Source: Polyangiaceae bacterium (lineage in GTDB: Bacteria; Myxococcota_A; Polyangia; Polyangiales; Polyangiaceae). From it: 39,337 nucleotides of DNA. This document shows, piece after piece, positions 1 to 6,982 of this stretch. Position 1 is the first letter of the stretch. Each line of letters starts with the position of its first letter. The notes under the pieces were generated by a model. That model saw only the letters and a program-made list of their open reading frames with translations. It ran no database searches and was not told the DNA's origin. Made by a program: the position numbers and the translations under genes. The stretch lies in contig JADLEQ010000106.1 in NCBI GenBank assembly GCA_020846005.1, positions 1 to 39,337 on the forward strand. The letters are read 5' to 3'.

Positions 1-120
1 ACGGTGCCCTCGCGAACGGTGCCCTCGCGAACGGTGCCCTCGCGAACGGTGCCCTCGCGAACGGTGCCCTCGCGAACGGTGCCCTCGCGAACGGTGCCCT
101 CGCGAACGGTGCCCTCGCGA
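1..120. repeat. 15-bp tandem repeat, 8 copies
   Basis: The unit acggtgccctcgcga is repeated eight times head to tail with no mismatch, starting at the window edge, so the array probably continues upstream. The unit is a multiple of three and reads as Thr-Val-Pro-Ser-Arg in one frame. I see no start signal, RBS or recognisable protein supporting translation. Each unit carries the palindrome tcgcga. Confidence 0.95.
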
Positions 121-200
121 ACGGCCGCCGGGCGCTCGATGGCCGGGCCCAGCCCGAGCCCGGTCGGCCACCGAGCCAGCGCGCGCCCTCGGCGGCCGCC

Positions 201-324
201 GAGGTGCGCCGGCGAGGTGCGCCGCCGAGGTGCGCCAGCTAGGTGCGCCAGCTAGGTGCGCCGCCGAGGTGCGCCGCCCGTGCCCGCCCGCCGCGCGCTC
301 CGGGCGCCGCGCGCTCCGGGCGCC
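201..324. repeat. 13-bp and 16-bp direct repeats
   Basis: Positions 201-278 hold six copies of a 13-bp unit of form gaggtgcgccgcc, with variants ending agc or ggc and two copies beginning with t. Positions 293-324 hold two identical 16-bp copies of gcgcgctccgggcgcc. Together with the 15-bp array this makes 1-324 a noncoding, repeat-rich spacer. I see no gene in 1-527. Confidence 0.85.
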
Positions 325-390
325 GCGCGCGTCGCCGGCGCACCGGGGGCGTCGCGGTCTCCGGCGTCGATTCCGCGCCGTAGATGCCTC

Positions 391-420
391 TTGCGTCCGC
401 GGAAGACGGGCGGGTATAGT
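391..420 (+). promoter_or_regulatory. Candidate sigma-70 promoter of the TolQ/ExbD operon
   Basis: TTGCGT (391-396), an 18-nt spacer and TATAGT (415-420) stand out in very GC-rich DNA. The -10 matches 5 of 6 consensus bases, while the -35 matches only TTG. It lies about 108 bp before the ATG at 528, giving a predicted leader of about 100 nt. Inferred from sequence only. Confidence 0.4.
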
Positions 421-527
421 GCGGGCCGCGTCAGAGGGCCGCCCCGCCCGGGAGCACCACGCGACCGAGCGGGCACCAGCCGAACACGAAACCGGTAGCA
501 CCCGGAACAGCGAAAGGGATCCGACGT

Positions 528-1178
528 ATGCAGCTCCTCGGCAGCCAGCTCATGGAGGCCTTCAAGCACAACCCGACGTTCATCGTCCTGAACATCTGCA
601 GCTCGGCCATCGTGCTGACGATCGTGATCGAGCGATTCGTGTTCCAGATGACGCGCTACCGCGTGAACTCGAAGGAGTTCTTCGCCCAGGTGAAGAAGCT
701 GGTCACCGCCGGCAACATCGACCGGGCGATCAAGCTGTGCGAGGCGAGTGACTACCCCGTGCTGCAGCTCGTGAAGGCCGGCCTGACGCACTCGAACAAG
801 GGCGCCGACGAGATCGACGCGGCGCTCAGCGAGAAGCTCGGCGAGCTCAAGCCGGCGGTCGAGAAGCGCATCGGCGCGCTGTGGTCGCTCGCGAACATCG
901 CGACCCTGATCGGGCTGCTCGGCACGGTGAGCGGTCTCATCGCGACGTTCGCTGCCATCGCGGCGCCCGGGCTCTCTCAGGCGGACAAGCAGCGCATGCT
1001 GTCGAACGGCATCGCCGAGGCCATGTACAACACCGCGCTCGGGCTCGGCATCGCGGTGTTCTGCATGATCACGCACATCCTCCTGCACACGCGCGCCAAG
1101 ACGATCCAGCACGACCTCGAGTCCGTGATGGAGCGCACGTTCAACCTGCTGACGCTGCAGCAGCGCCCCGGGCAGTGA
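528..1178 (+). CDS. MotA/TolQ/ExbB proton channel family protein
   Basis: This 216-residue inner-membrane protein should form the proton-conducting pore that powers an ExbD/TolR-type partner. Three membrane segments are visible at about 17-38, 117-140 and 163-188. The long second segment carries the family signature IGLLGTVSGL, followed by a block rich in small residues (GIAEAMYNTALGLGIAV). The ATG at 528 has an upstream AAAGGGA at good spacing. Two ExbD-like genes follow in the same direction, a one-channel plus two-stator layout also seen in myxobacterial AglR-AglQ-AglS gliding motors. The family is clear from the sequence. Whether it serves gliding, Tol-like envelope work or TonB-type uptake cannot be told here; no tonB, tolA or pal is nearby. 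Confidence 0.9.
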   Translation: MQLLGSQLMEAFKHNPTFIVLNICSSAIVLTIVIERFVFQMTRYRVNSKEFFAQVKKLVTAGNIDRAIKLCEASDYPVLQLVKAGLTHSNKGADEIDAALSEKLGELKPAVEKRIGALWSLANIATLIGLLGTVSGLIATFAAIAAPGLSQADKQRMLSNGIAEAMYNTALGLGIAVFCMITHILLHTRAKTIQHDLESVMERTFNLLTLQQRPGQ

Positions 1179-1222
1179 CGCAGGCGTCGCCCCCGGCCTG
1201 ATCCCTCCCGGAGCGCCCACGC

Positions 1223-1780
1223 ATGTCCGACAAGCTCAGCGCGGCTCAGCGCAGCAAGATCCGGCGGCTCTCGCAGCCGAAGGAGCTCGCCCCCGACGAG
1301 GAGGGCGGCGAGCTGAACATCGTCCCGTTCCTCGACATCATCATGAACATCCTGATCTTCGTGCTCGCCACGGTGGCGGTGGTGTTCACGGCGTCCATCG
1401 AGACGACGCCGCCCTCCAAGGGCGGCGGCGTCCGGGCGGAGGCGAACAAGGACACGCCCACGCTCAACCTCACCGTGTTCATCGTGAGCGACGGCTTCGC
1501 GCTCAAGGCCACCGGCGGCAACATCGCGCCCGGCTGCGGCGGCGTCGGCCAGGGGATCGCGATCCCGAAGACGGGCGGGGCCTACGACTACGCCGCGCTG
1601 ACGGTGTGCGCCGAGAAGCTGAAGGGCGCCAACCCGGCCTTCGCCGAGGAGAACCAGGCCTCGATCACGGCGAACATGGACATCTCGTACGAGTACGTCA
1701 TCGGCGTCATGGACGCCCTCCGGAACAACTCGCAGGGCGACGCGCTCTTCGAGGAGATCACGTTCAAGGTGGCAAAATGA
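1223..1780 (+). CDS. ExbD/TolR family biopolymer transport protein (first)
   Basis: This 185-residue protein has a short cytoplasmic N-terminus, one membrane segment (about 32-56, LNIVPFLDIIMNILIFVLA) and a periplasmic domain. Asp38 inside the membrane segment is the conserved proton-carrying residue of ExbD/TolR/MotB-type partners. The periplasmic part contains two cysteines, one in a Gly-rich loop (APGCGGVG) and one in LTVCAEKL, which could form a disulfide; that is unusual for ExbD. It lies 44 bp after the TolQ-like gene. Its TGA overlaps the ATG of the next ExbD gene, so the two are probably translationally coupled. Confidence 0.88.
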   Translation: MSDKLSAAQRSKIRRLSQPKELAPDEEGGELNIVPFLDIIMNILIFVLATVAVVFTASIETTPPSKGGGVRAEANKDTPTLNLTVFIVSDGFALKATGGNIAPGCGGVGQGIAIPKTGGAYDYAALTVCAEKLKGANPAFAEENQASITANMDISYEYVIGVMDALRNNSQGDALFEEITFKVAK

Positions 1781-2400
1781 GCCAGGCGCAGCCCCCCGGC
1801 GGACCGATGTCGATACCCCCGGCGAAGGGGGTGCCGATGCCGCAGTACAAGGCGGCGCTGCGGCGCGCGATCCGGCGGAACGCGATGGAGCCGGAGATCA
1901 ACTTCCTCAACATCACGGCGATGCTCGACATCATGACGATCATCCTCGTCTTCCTCCTGAAGAGCCTGGGGGAGACGAGCGCGTCGGTGCCGCAGAGCGA
2001 CGACCTGCGGATCCCGGCGTCCGTCATGAAGAAGCAGCCGACGGACGAGGGCGTCGTCGTCACGGTGTCGAAGTCGCAGATCCTCGTGGGGGACGGCCAG
2101 GTCCTCAAGCTGCCGGGCCGCGAGTCGATGGTGCAGAGCGGCGTCGGCGCCAGCAACAAGCGCAGCGGGCCGAACGACCTCTACATCGTGCCGCTCGGCA
2201 ACGCGCTCCAGGCCGCGCGCAAGCTGGACCGCGCCGTCCGCCAGGCGAAGGGCCAGGATCCCTCGTTCTCTGAGGCGATCGTGATCGCCGACAAGACGAC
2301 CCCGTACCGCCTGCTCATCGAGGTGTTCAACACTCTGGGCGAGCACGAGTTCGCCAAGTTCCACCTGATGGTGCTCCAGTCGAAGACCATCGGCGGCTAG
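1777..2400 (+). CDS. ExbD/TolR family biopolymer transport protein (second)
   Basis: This 207-residue protein starts at an ATG overlapping the upstream stop (ATGA). A longer reading frame exists upstream, but it runs inside the previous gene and has no better start. About 40 basic, Pro-rich cytoplasmic residues precede one membrane segment (about 41-62, INFLNITAMLDIMTIILVFL) that carries the conserved Asp51. The periplasmic domain ends in the usual ExbD pattern (TPYRLLIEVFNTLGEHEFAKF). With the first ExbD-like protein it would supply two non-identical partners for the single TolQ-type channel, as AglQ and AglS do for AglR in Myxococcus gliding. The parallel is inferred from gene order and family only. 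Confidence 0.88.
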   Translation: MSQAQPPGGPMSIPPAKGVPMPQYKAALRRAIRRNAMEPEINFLNITAMLDIMTIILVFLLKSLGETSASVPQSDDLRIPASVMKKQPTDEGVVVTVSKSQILVGDGQVLKLPGRESMVQSGVGASNKRSGPNDLYIVPLGNALQAARKLDRAVRQAKGQDPSFSEAIVIADKTTPYRLLIEVFNTLGEHEFAKFHLMVLQSKTIGG

Positions 2401-2518
2401 CCGGGCGCGTCCCGCTCCCCTCCGCCCGGCGTGGAGCGAGGCCCCGGCGCGCGCCCGCGGCGCGGAGCTGCCGCGAGTCGCGCGACACGCGACGGCTCGT
2501 CGTGATAGGGCACGCCCA

Positions 2519-3826
2519 GTGAACCCGACGGCGGAGCTCCTGGTCTTCCGCGCGGTGCGCGCCTTCGATCCCGCGCGCGGGCTCGACGCGGTGGTCGACG
2601 TGGTCGTCGAGCGCGGGCGCGTCACGGCCGTCGGCGCGGGCGCGGGCGCGGAGCCGGGCGGCGCGGCGCACGCGCGGGTCATCGAGGGCGGAGGGCGGTG
2701 GCTGCTGCCGGCGTTCGTCGATCTGCACGTCCACCTCCGCGAGCCCGGCCACGAGTACAAGGAGGACATCGCGAGCGGCCTGGCGGCGGCCGCGGCCGGC
2801 GGCTATGCGCACGTCTGCGCGATGCCCAACACGCGCCCGGTGAACGACACCCGGGCGGTGACGGAGGCCATGGTCGCGCGGGCGCGGGAGGTAGGCGGCG
2901 TGGCGCTCCACCCGATCGGCGCCATCACGCGCGGCCTCGAGGGGCGCGACCTGACGGAGATGGGCGACCTGCAGCGCGCGGGCGCGGTGGGCGTCAGCGA
3001 CGACGGGCGCTGCGTCTCCAGCTCGCTGGTCATGCGGCGGGCGCTCGAGTACGCGCGCGGCTTCGACTTGCCCGTGATCCAGCACTGCGAGGACCACGAG
3101 CTGACGGCCGGCGCCGACATGCACGAGGGCGAGATCTCGGCGCGGCTCGGCCTCCGCGGCTGGCCCCGCGTCGCGGAGGACATCATCGTCGCGCGCGACC
3201 TCGCGCTCGCCGGATACGTCGGGGCTCGCTGGCACGCGGCCCACGTGTCCACCTCGGGCGCGGTGGAGCTCCTGCGGGCCGCGAAGGACCGCGGCGTGCG
3301 CGCCACGGCCGAGGTGACGCCCCACCACCTCCTCCTCACCGACGAGGCGGTGCTCGGCTACGACACCGGCTGCAAGGTGAACCCGCCGCTGCGCGAGGCG
3401 AGCGACGTGGCCGCCCTGCGCCGCGCGCTCGCCGACGGCACGCTCGACGCCATCGCGACCGATCACGCGCCGCACTCGCCGCTGGAGAAGGACTGCGAGA
3501 TCAGCCAGGCGAGCCCGGGGCTCATCGGCCTCGAGCTGTGCTTCGGGCTGCTCCTGGGCCTCGTGGGGAGCGACGGGCTCACCCTCGGGCGCCTGGTGGA
3601 CGCGCTGTCGACCGCGCCGGCGCGCATCGCCGGGCTCGAGCCGCCGGCGTTGGTCCCCGGCGCGCTCGCCGAGCTGACGCTCGTGGCGCCGGACGAGCGC
3701 TGGTCACCGGCCGCCGGGGCCCTGCGGTCGAAGAGCCGCAACACGCCGTTCCTCCACCGGGAGCTCCGAGGCCGGGTCCTGCTCACCATCGCGGGCGGTC
3801 GCGTCGTGTTCGACGCGATCGGCTGA
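2519..3826 (+). CDS. pyrC: Dihydroorotase
   Basis: This 435-residue cytoplasmic enzyme cyclises carbamoyl-aspartate to dihydroorotate, the third step of UMP synthesis. The metal-binding [10 protein letters not shown] is at about 68-77 (His70, His72). Later family motifs include [18 protein letters not shown] and ATDHAPHSP, the last with the catalytic Asp. Length and motifs fit the longer class I bacterial dihydroorotases related to the amidohydrolase superfamily. The start is GTG at 2519, close to the natural N-terminus and 118 bp after the ExbD gene. One base separates its stop from a possible GTG start of carA, so pyrC and carA very likely share a transcript. Confidence 0.93.
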   Translation: MNPTAELLVFRAVRAFDPARGLDAVVDVVVERGRVTAVGAGAGAEPGGAAHARVIEGGGRWLLPAFVDLHVHLREPGHEYKEDIASGLAAAAAGGYAHVCAMPNTRPVNDTRAVTEAMVARAREVGGVALHPIGAITRGLEGRDLTEMGDLQRAGAVGVSDDGRCVSSSLVMRRALEYARGFDLPVIQHCEDHELTAGADMHEGEISARLGLRGWPRVAEDIIVARDLALAGYVGARWHAAHVSTSGAVELLRAAKDRGVRATAEVTPHHLLLTDEAVLGYDTGCKVNPPLREASDVAALRRALADGTLDAIATDHAPHSPLEKDCEISQASPGLIGLELCFGLLLGLVGSDGLTLGRLVDALSTAPARIAGLEPPALVPGALAELTLVAPDERWSPAAGALRSKSRNTPFLHRELRGRVLLTIAGGRVVFDAIG

Positions 3827-3845
3827 CGTGCTAGACGCGGCCGCG

Positions 3846-4997
3846 ATGACCGCCCGACCGCGCGCTCACCTCGCACTGGCAGACGGCACGGCCTTCCCGG
3901 GCTTCTCCTGGGGCGCTGAGGCGACCAGCGTAGGCGAGGCGGTGTTCACCACGGGGATGACGGGCTACCAGGAGGTGCTGACGGATCCGTCGTACACGGG
4001 GCAGCTCGTGGTGATGACGGCGCCGCAGATCGGGAACACCGGCGTCAACTCGGCGGACCACGAGCACGTCGGCGGGCGACCGCAGGTGGCCGGGTTCGTC
4101 GTGCGCGACCCGAGCCCGGTCACCTCGAGCCACCGCGCCGAGGAGTCGCTCGGTGAGTGGCTGGCGCGGAGCGGGGTCGCCGCGATCGGTGGGGTCGACA
4201 CGCGCGCGGTGGTGCGCCACCTGCGAGAGACGGGCGCGCAGAACGCCTGCATCGGCACCGGCTCGGTCGCGGAGCTGGTCGATCGCGCCCGCGCAGCTCC
4301 GTCGATGGAGGGGCTCGACCTGGTCGAGCGCGTGACGCCCGCGGCGCCCTACGAGTTCACCGAGTCCCGCGCGGAATGGTCGACGGCGTTCGACGCCCAG
4401 CGGCTGTTCCACGATCCCGCGCGCCAGCGACCGACACGGTGGCACGTGGTCGCCCTCGATTTCGGCGCGAAGCGCAACATCCTGCGGTGCCTCGTCGATC
4501 TCGGCTGCCGGCTGACGGTCGTCCCGGCGCGCACTTCGGCGGCGGACGTGCTCGCGCTCCGCCCGGATGGCATCTTCTTGTCGAACGGCCCCGGAGATCC
4601 GGCGGCGGTCGGGCACGCCATCGCGACGATCCGCGAGCTACTCGGCCAGCGGCCGATGTTCGGCATCTGCCTCGGCCACCAGCTCCTGGCGCTGGCGCTC
4701 GGCGCGCGGACGTACAAGCTGAAGTTCGGGCACCGCGGCCTGAACCAGCCGGTGAAGGATCTCACCACGGGCCGCGTGGAGATCACCAGCCAGAACCACG
4801 GGTTCGTGGTCGACGTGGGGTCGCTGGGCGCGGCGGCGCGTTCGACGCACCTGCACCTGAACGACGGCACGAGCGAGGGGCTGGAGGCGCCGGAGGCGCG
4901 CTGCTTCAGCGTCCAGTACCACCCGGAGGCCGCCGCGGGGCCCCACGACGCGCTGTACCTCTTCGAGCGGTTCGGCGCAGCCATGGATCACGCGTGA
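3846..4997 (+). CDS. carA: Carbamoyl-phosphate synthase small subunit
   Basis: The product is the glutaminase subunit that feeds ammonia to CarB to make carbamoyl phosphate for pyrimidines and arginine. From the ATG at 3846 it has 383 residues. The N-terminal CarA domain begins [11 protein letters not shown] and includes [17 protein letters not shown]. The C-terminal class I amidotransferase domain has the nucleophile Cys275 in GICLGHQ and His359/Glu361 in YHPEA, so the triad is complete. An in-frame GTG at 3828 would add six residues. I prefer 3846 because family members begin just before this point. It sits between pyrC and rimO; no carB is in the window, so the partner must be encoded elsewhere. 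Confidence 0.93.
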   Translation: MTARPRAHLALADGTAFPGFSWGAEATSVGEAVFTTGMTGYQEVLTDPSYTGQLVVMTAPQIGNTGVNSADHEHVGGRPQVAGFVVRDPSPVTSSHRAEESLGEWLARSGVAAIGGVDTRAVVRHLRETGAQNACIGTGSVAELVDRARAAPSMEGLDLVERVTPAAPYEFTESRAEWSTAFDAQRLFHDPARQRPTRWHVVALDFGAKRNILRCLVDLGCRLTVVPARTSAADVLALRPDGIFLSNGPGDPAAVGHAIATIRELLGQRPMFGICLGHQLLALALGARTYKLKFGHRGLNQPVKDLTTGRVEITSQNHGFVVDVGSLGAAARSTHLHLNDGTSEGLEAPEARCFSVQYHPEAAAGPHDALYLFERFGAAMDHA

Positions 4998-6424
4998 CGC
5001 CGCGGCGCGCGCGCGGCCGCGGACCGCGCACGCTCCACCTGGTGAGCCTCGGCTGCCCGAAGAACCGCGTCGACAGCGAGGTCATGCTGGGCGTGGCGTC
5101 GGAGCGTGGGCTCACGCACGTGGACGACCCCGCCGAGGCGGACGTGATCGTCGTCAACACCTGCGGCTTCATCGACGCGGCGCGCCGCGAGAGCGTCGAC
5201 ACCATCCTCGAGCTCGCGCAGTGGAAGGAGCGGGGCCGCTGCAGCGAGCTCGTGGTGACGGGCTGTCTGGTCCAGCGCCACGCCGACGAGCTCGCGCGCG
5301 AGCTCCCGGAGGTCGATCACCTGCTCGGCTCGAGCGACGCGCTGGCGCTGTCCCGCGTGCTCGCCGGCGACGCGCCGCGGCTCCTCGTGGGGAGCCCTGC
5401 CGACTGGGTCATCCGCGCCTCCGACCCTCGCCGCCTGACGACGCGGGGCGCGAGCGCGTGGGTGAAGCTCGCCGAGGGCTGCGACCGGAGGTGCAGCTTC
5501 TGCACGATCCCGACGCTGCGCGGCCGGCAGCGCTCGCGCGCGGCGGACGACGTCGTCCGCGAGGTGGAGCGGCTGGCCGCGGGCGGCGTGCTCGAGGTGA
5601 ACCTGGTCTCCCAGGACACCGTCGCCTACGGCCGGGACCGCGAGGACGGCGCCCGCCTCGCGCCGCTCGTCGAGCGGATCGCGGAGGTCCCGGGCCTCCG
5701 CTGGGTCCGGCTCTTCTACCTGTACCCGGAGCGGCTCGACGACGCGCTCCTCGAGCTGCTGGGCGGGCACCCGCGGGTCCTCCCGTACGTGGACATGCCT
5801 CTCCAGCACGCGGCGGACTCCATGCTGCGTCGGATGCGGCGCGGGCACGGCGGCCGCCGGCAGCGCGAGCTCATCGAGCGGGTGCGCCGCCGCGTTCCGG
5901 AGGTGACGTTCCGCTCGGCCTTCATCGTCGGTCACCCCGGAGAGGGCGAGGCGGAGTTCGAGGAGCTGCTCGCGTTCCTTCGCTGGGCGGAGCTCGATCA
6001 CGTCGGCGTGTTTCGCTACTCCCCGGAGGAGGGCACCCCGAGCGCGAGCCAGGATGCCCAGGTACCCGCCCGCGCGGCCGCCGGCCGCGCGCGGCGCCTG
6101 ATGACCGTGCAGCGCAAGATCAGCCGCGCCAAGTGCCGTGCGCTCGTCGGCCGTGAGCTCGAGGTGCTGATCGACGGACCGAGCGAGGAGAGCGAGCTCG
6201 TGCTCGAGGGGCGCCACGCCGGCCAGGCCCCGGAGGTGGACGGCGTGGTGTACGTCGGCGTGGGGCACGCGCGGCCCGGGGAGCTCCACCGCGTGCGCAT
6301 CACCCAGTCGACGGACCACGACCTGGCGGGCGAGGTGATCGACGCGCCGCCGCCCGAGGCCCGGCCCAGCTCGCCGCGGCCGCGCGCGTCCCGCGGCCGC
6401 CGCCTCCCCGTCGTCGTCGGCTGA
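4994..6424 (+). CDS. rimO: Ribosomal protein S12 methylthiotransferase RimO
   Basis: This radical-SAM enzyme adds a methylthio group to the conserved aspartate of ribosomal protein S12. From the GTG at 4994, overlapping the carA stop as GTGA, it has 476 residues. The N-terminal domain has the RimO-type motif [11 protein letters not shown] (Cys21) with Cys57 and Cys91 for the auxiliary cluster. The radical-SAM CxxxCxxC is Cys163-Cys167-Cys170 (CDRRCSFC). A TRAM-like domain follows (about 375-450). The last 25 residues are a Pro/Arg-rich tail not usual in RimO. The [11 protein letters not shown] signature separates it from MiaB and MtaB. Linkage to pyrC-carA looks like housekeeping co-transcription rather than a pathway. 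Confidence 0.95.
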   Translation: MTPRRARGRGPRTLHLVSLGCPKNRVDSEVMLGVASERGLTHVDDPAEADVIVVNTCGFIDAARRESVDTILELAQWKERGRCSELVVTGCLVQRHADELARELPEVDHLLGSSDALALSRVLAGDAPRLLVGSPADWVIRASDPRRLTTRGASAWVKLAEGCDRRCSFCTIPTLRGRQRSRAADDVVREVERLAAGGVLEVNLVSQDTVAYGRDREDGARLAPLVERIAEVPGLRWVRLFYLYPERLDDALLELLGGHPRVLPYVDMPLQHAADSMLRRMRRGHGGRRQRELIERVRRRVPEVTFRSAFIVGHPGEGEAEFEELLAFLRWAELDHVGVFRYSPEEGTPSASQDAQVPARAAAGRARRLMTVQRKISRAKCRALVGRELEVLIDGPSEESELVLEGRHAGQAPEVDGVVYVGVGHARPGELHRVRITQSTDHDLAGEVIDAPPPEARPSSPRPRASRGRRLPVVVG

Positions 6425-6436
6425 CGGCGCCCACCG

Positions 6437-6460
6437 CCGTGTCGCCGCGCGGCGACACGG
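6437..6460. terminator. 24-bp perfect palindrome between convergent genes
   Basis: Arms ccgtgtcgccgc and gcggcgacacgg form an uninterrupted 24-bp palindrome just after the rimO stop and before the stop of the minus-strand lipoprotein gene. As RNA it folds into a stem of about 10 bp with a GCGC loop on either strand. No U-tract follows, so a bidirectional terminator is an inference; a protein-binding site is the alternative. Confidence 0.45.
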
Positions 6461-6462
6461 TG

Positions 6463-6795
6463 TCAACGAGCGGGAACCGAGACGATGATCGACGGGCTCG
6501 TGTCGGTGTCGAGGACGTACCAGAGCACCAGCTCGTCGCCGATCTGGCCGCCAACGAAGAAGTCGTAGCGGCCCGTCGAGCCCGTGAGCTCCCCCGCGAT
6601 CTGGCCCGTCCGCTGGTTACGCGCGAAGACCTCGGCGTGCGGGAGCACCGTACCGCGCAGCCGGACCTGCCCGGACTCGTCGGGCGTCCCGATCTCGTCG
6701 GGGCGGGTCGGCGGCGGGAGGGGGAGCGTGGGCGAGAGGCAGGCGCTCGCGACCGCCGCGGCGAGCGCGACGAACAGCCACCGGCGGCGGACCAC
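6463..6795 (-). CDS. Small lipoprotein with carboxypeptidase-regulatory-like fold (putative)
   Basis: This 110-residue protein has a start of VVRRRW, a hydrophobic stretch and the lipobox VASAC (Cys19). A Pro/Thr-rich linker follows, then a domain of about 65 residues whose pattern (VRLRGTVLPHAEVFARN, TGSTGRYDFFV) resembles small beta-sandwich carboxypeptidase-regulatory-like or prealbumin-type domains. The resemblance is by eye only. It would be anchored to a membrane facing the periplasm. The start is GTG at 6795, with TACGGT ending 6 nt upstream and no Shine-Dalgarno, which suggests a leaderless mRNA. Longer upstream readings run into the divergent gene and lack the clean signal peptide. 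Confidence 0.7.
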   Translation of the reverse strand: MVRRRWLFVALAAAVASACLSPTLPLPPPTRPDEIGTPDESGQVRLRGTVLPHAEVFARNQRTGQIAGELTGSTGRYDFFVGGQIGDELVLWYVLDTDTSPSIIVSVPAR

Positions 6796-6801
6796 GTGCC
6801 A

Positions 6802-6807
6802 ACCGTA
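6802..6807 (-). promoter_or_regulatory. Candidate -10 element for a leaderless transcript
   Basis: On the minus strand TACGGT, preceded by TGC (extended -10 style), ends 6 nt before the GTG at 6795. That spacing would put transcription start on the start codon itself. It is one of four genes in the window with this arrangement. Low information content, so tentative. Confidence 0.25.
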
Positions 6808-6982
6808 GCACGCACCGTGCCGGCGGACGCCGGGCTCCAAGTGGCTGGAATCACCTGAGAACTCAGCTCGGCCGCCAACCCCGTTGGCGCCTCCGCCTCT
6901 GTGGGTGGCAGGCCCGTTCCCTTGGCTGGCGCGCCGGGAAGATGATAGCCGCGGGCCAGCGTTGCAGCGCGGCGAGCACCCG

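Noticed and set aside
4-255. Open frame encoding repeated PSRTV units
   Set aside because: It is simply the 15-bp tandem array read in frame; no RBS, no non-repeat domain, and it ends in other repeats.
252-1220. Long minus-strand frame opposite the TolQ-like gene
   Set aside because: Arg/His/Leu-rich antisense shadow caused by high GC; the plus strand has a clear membrane protein family here.
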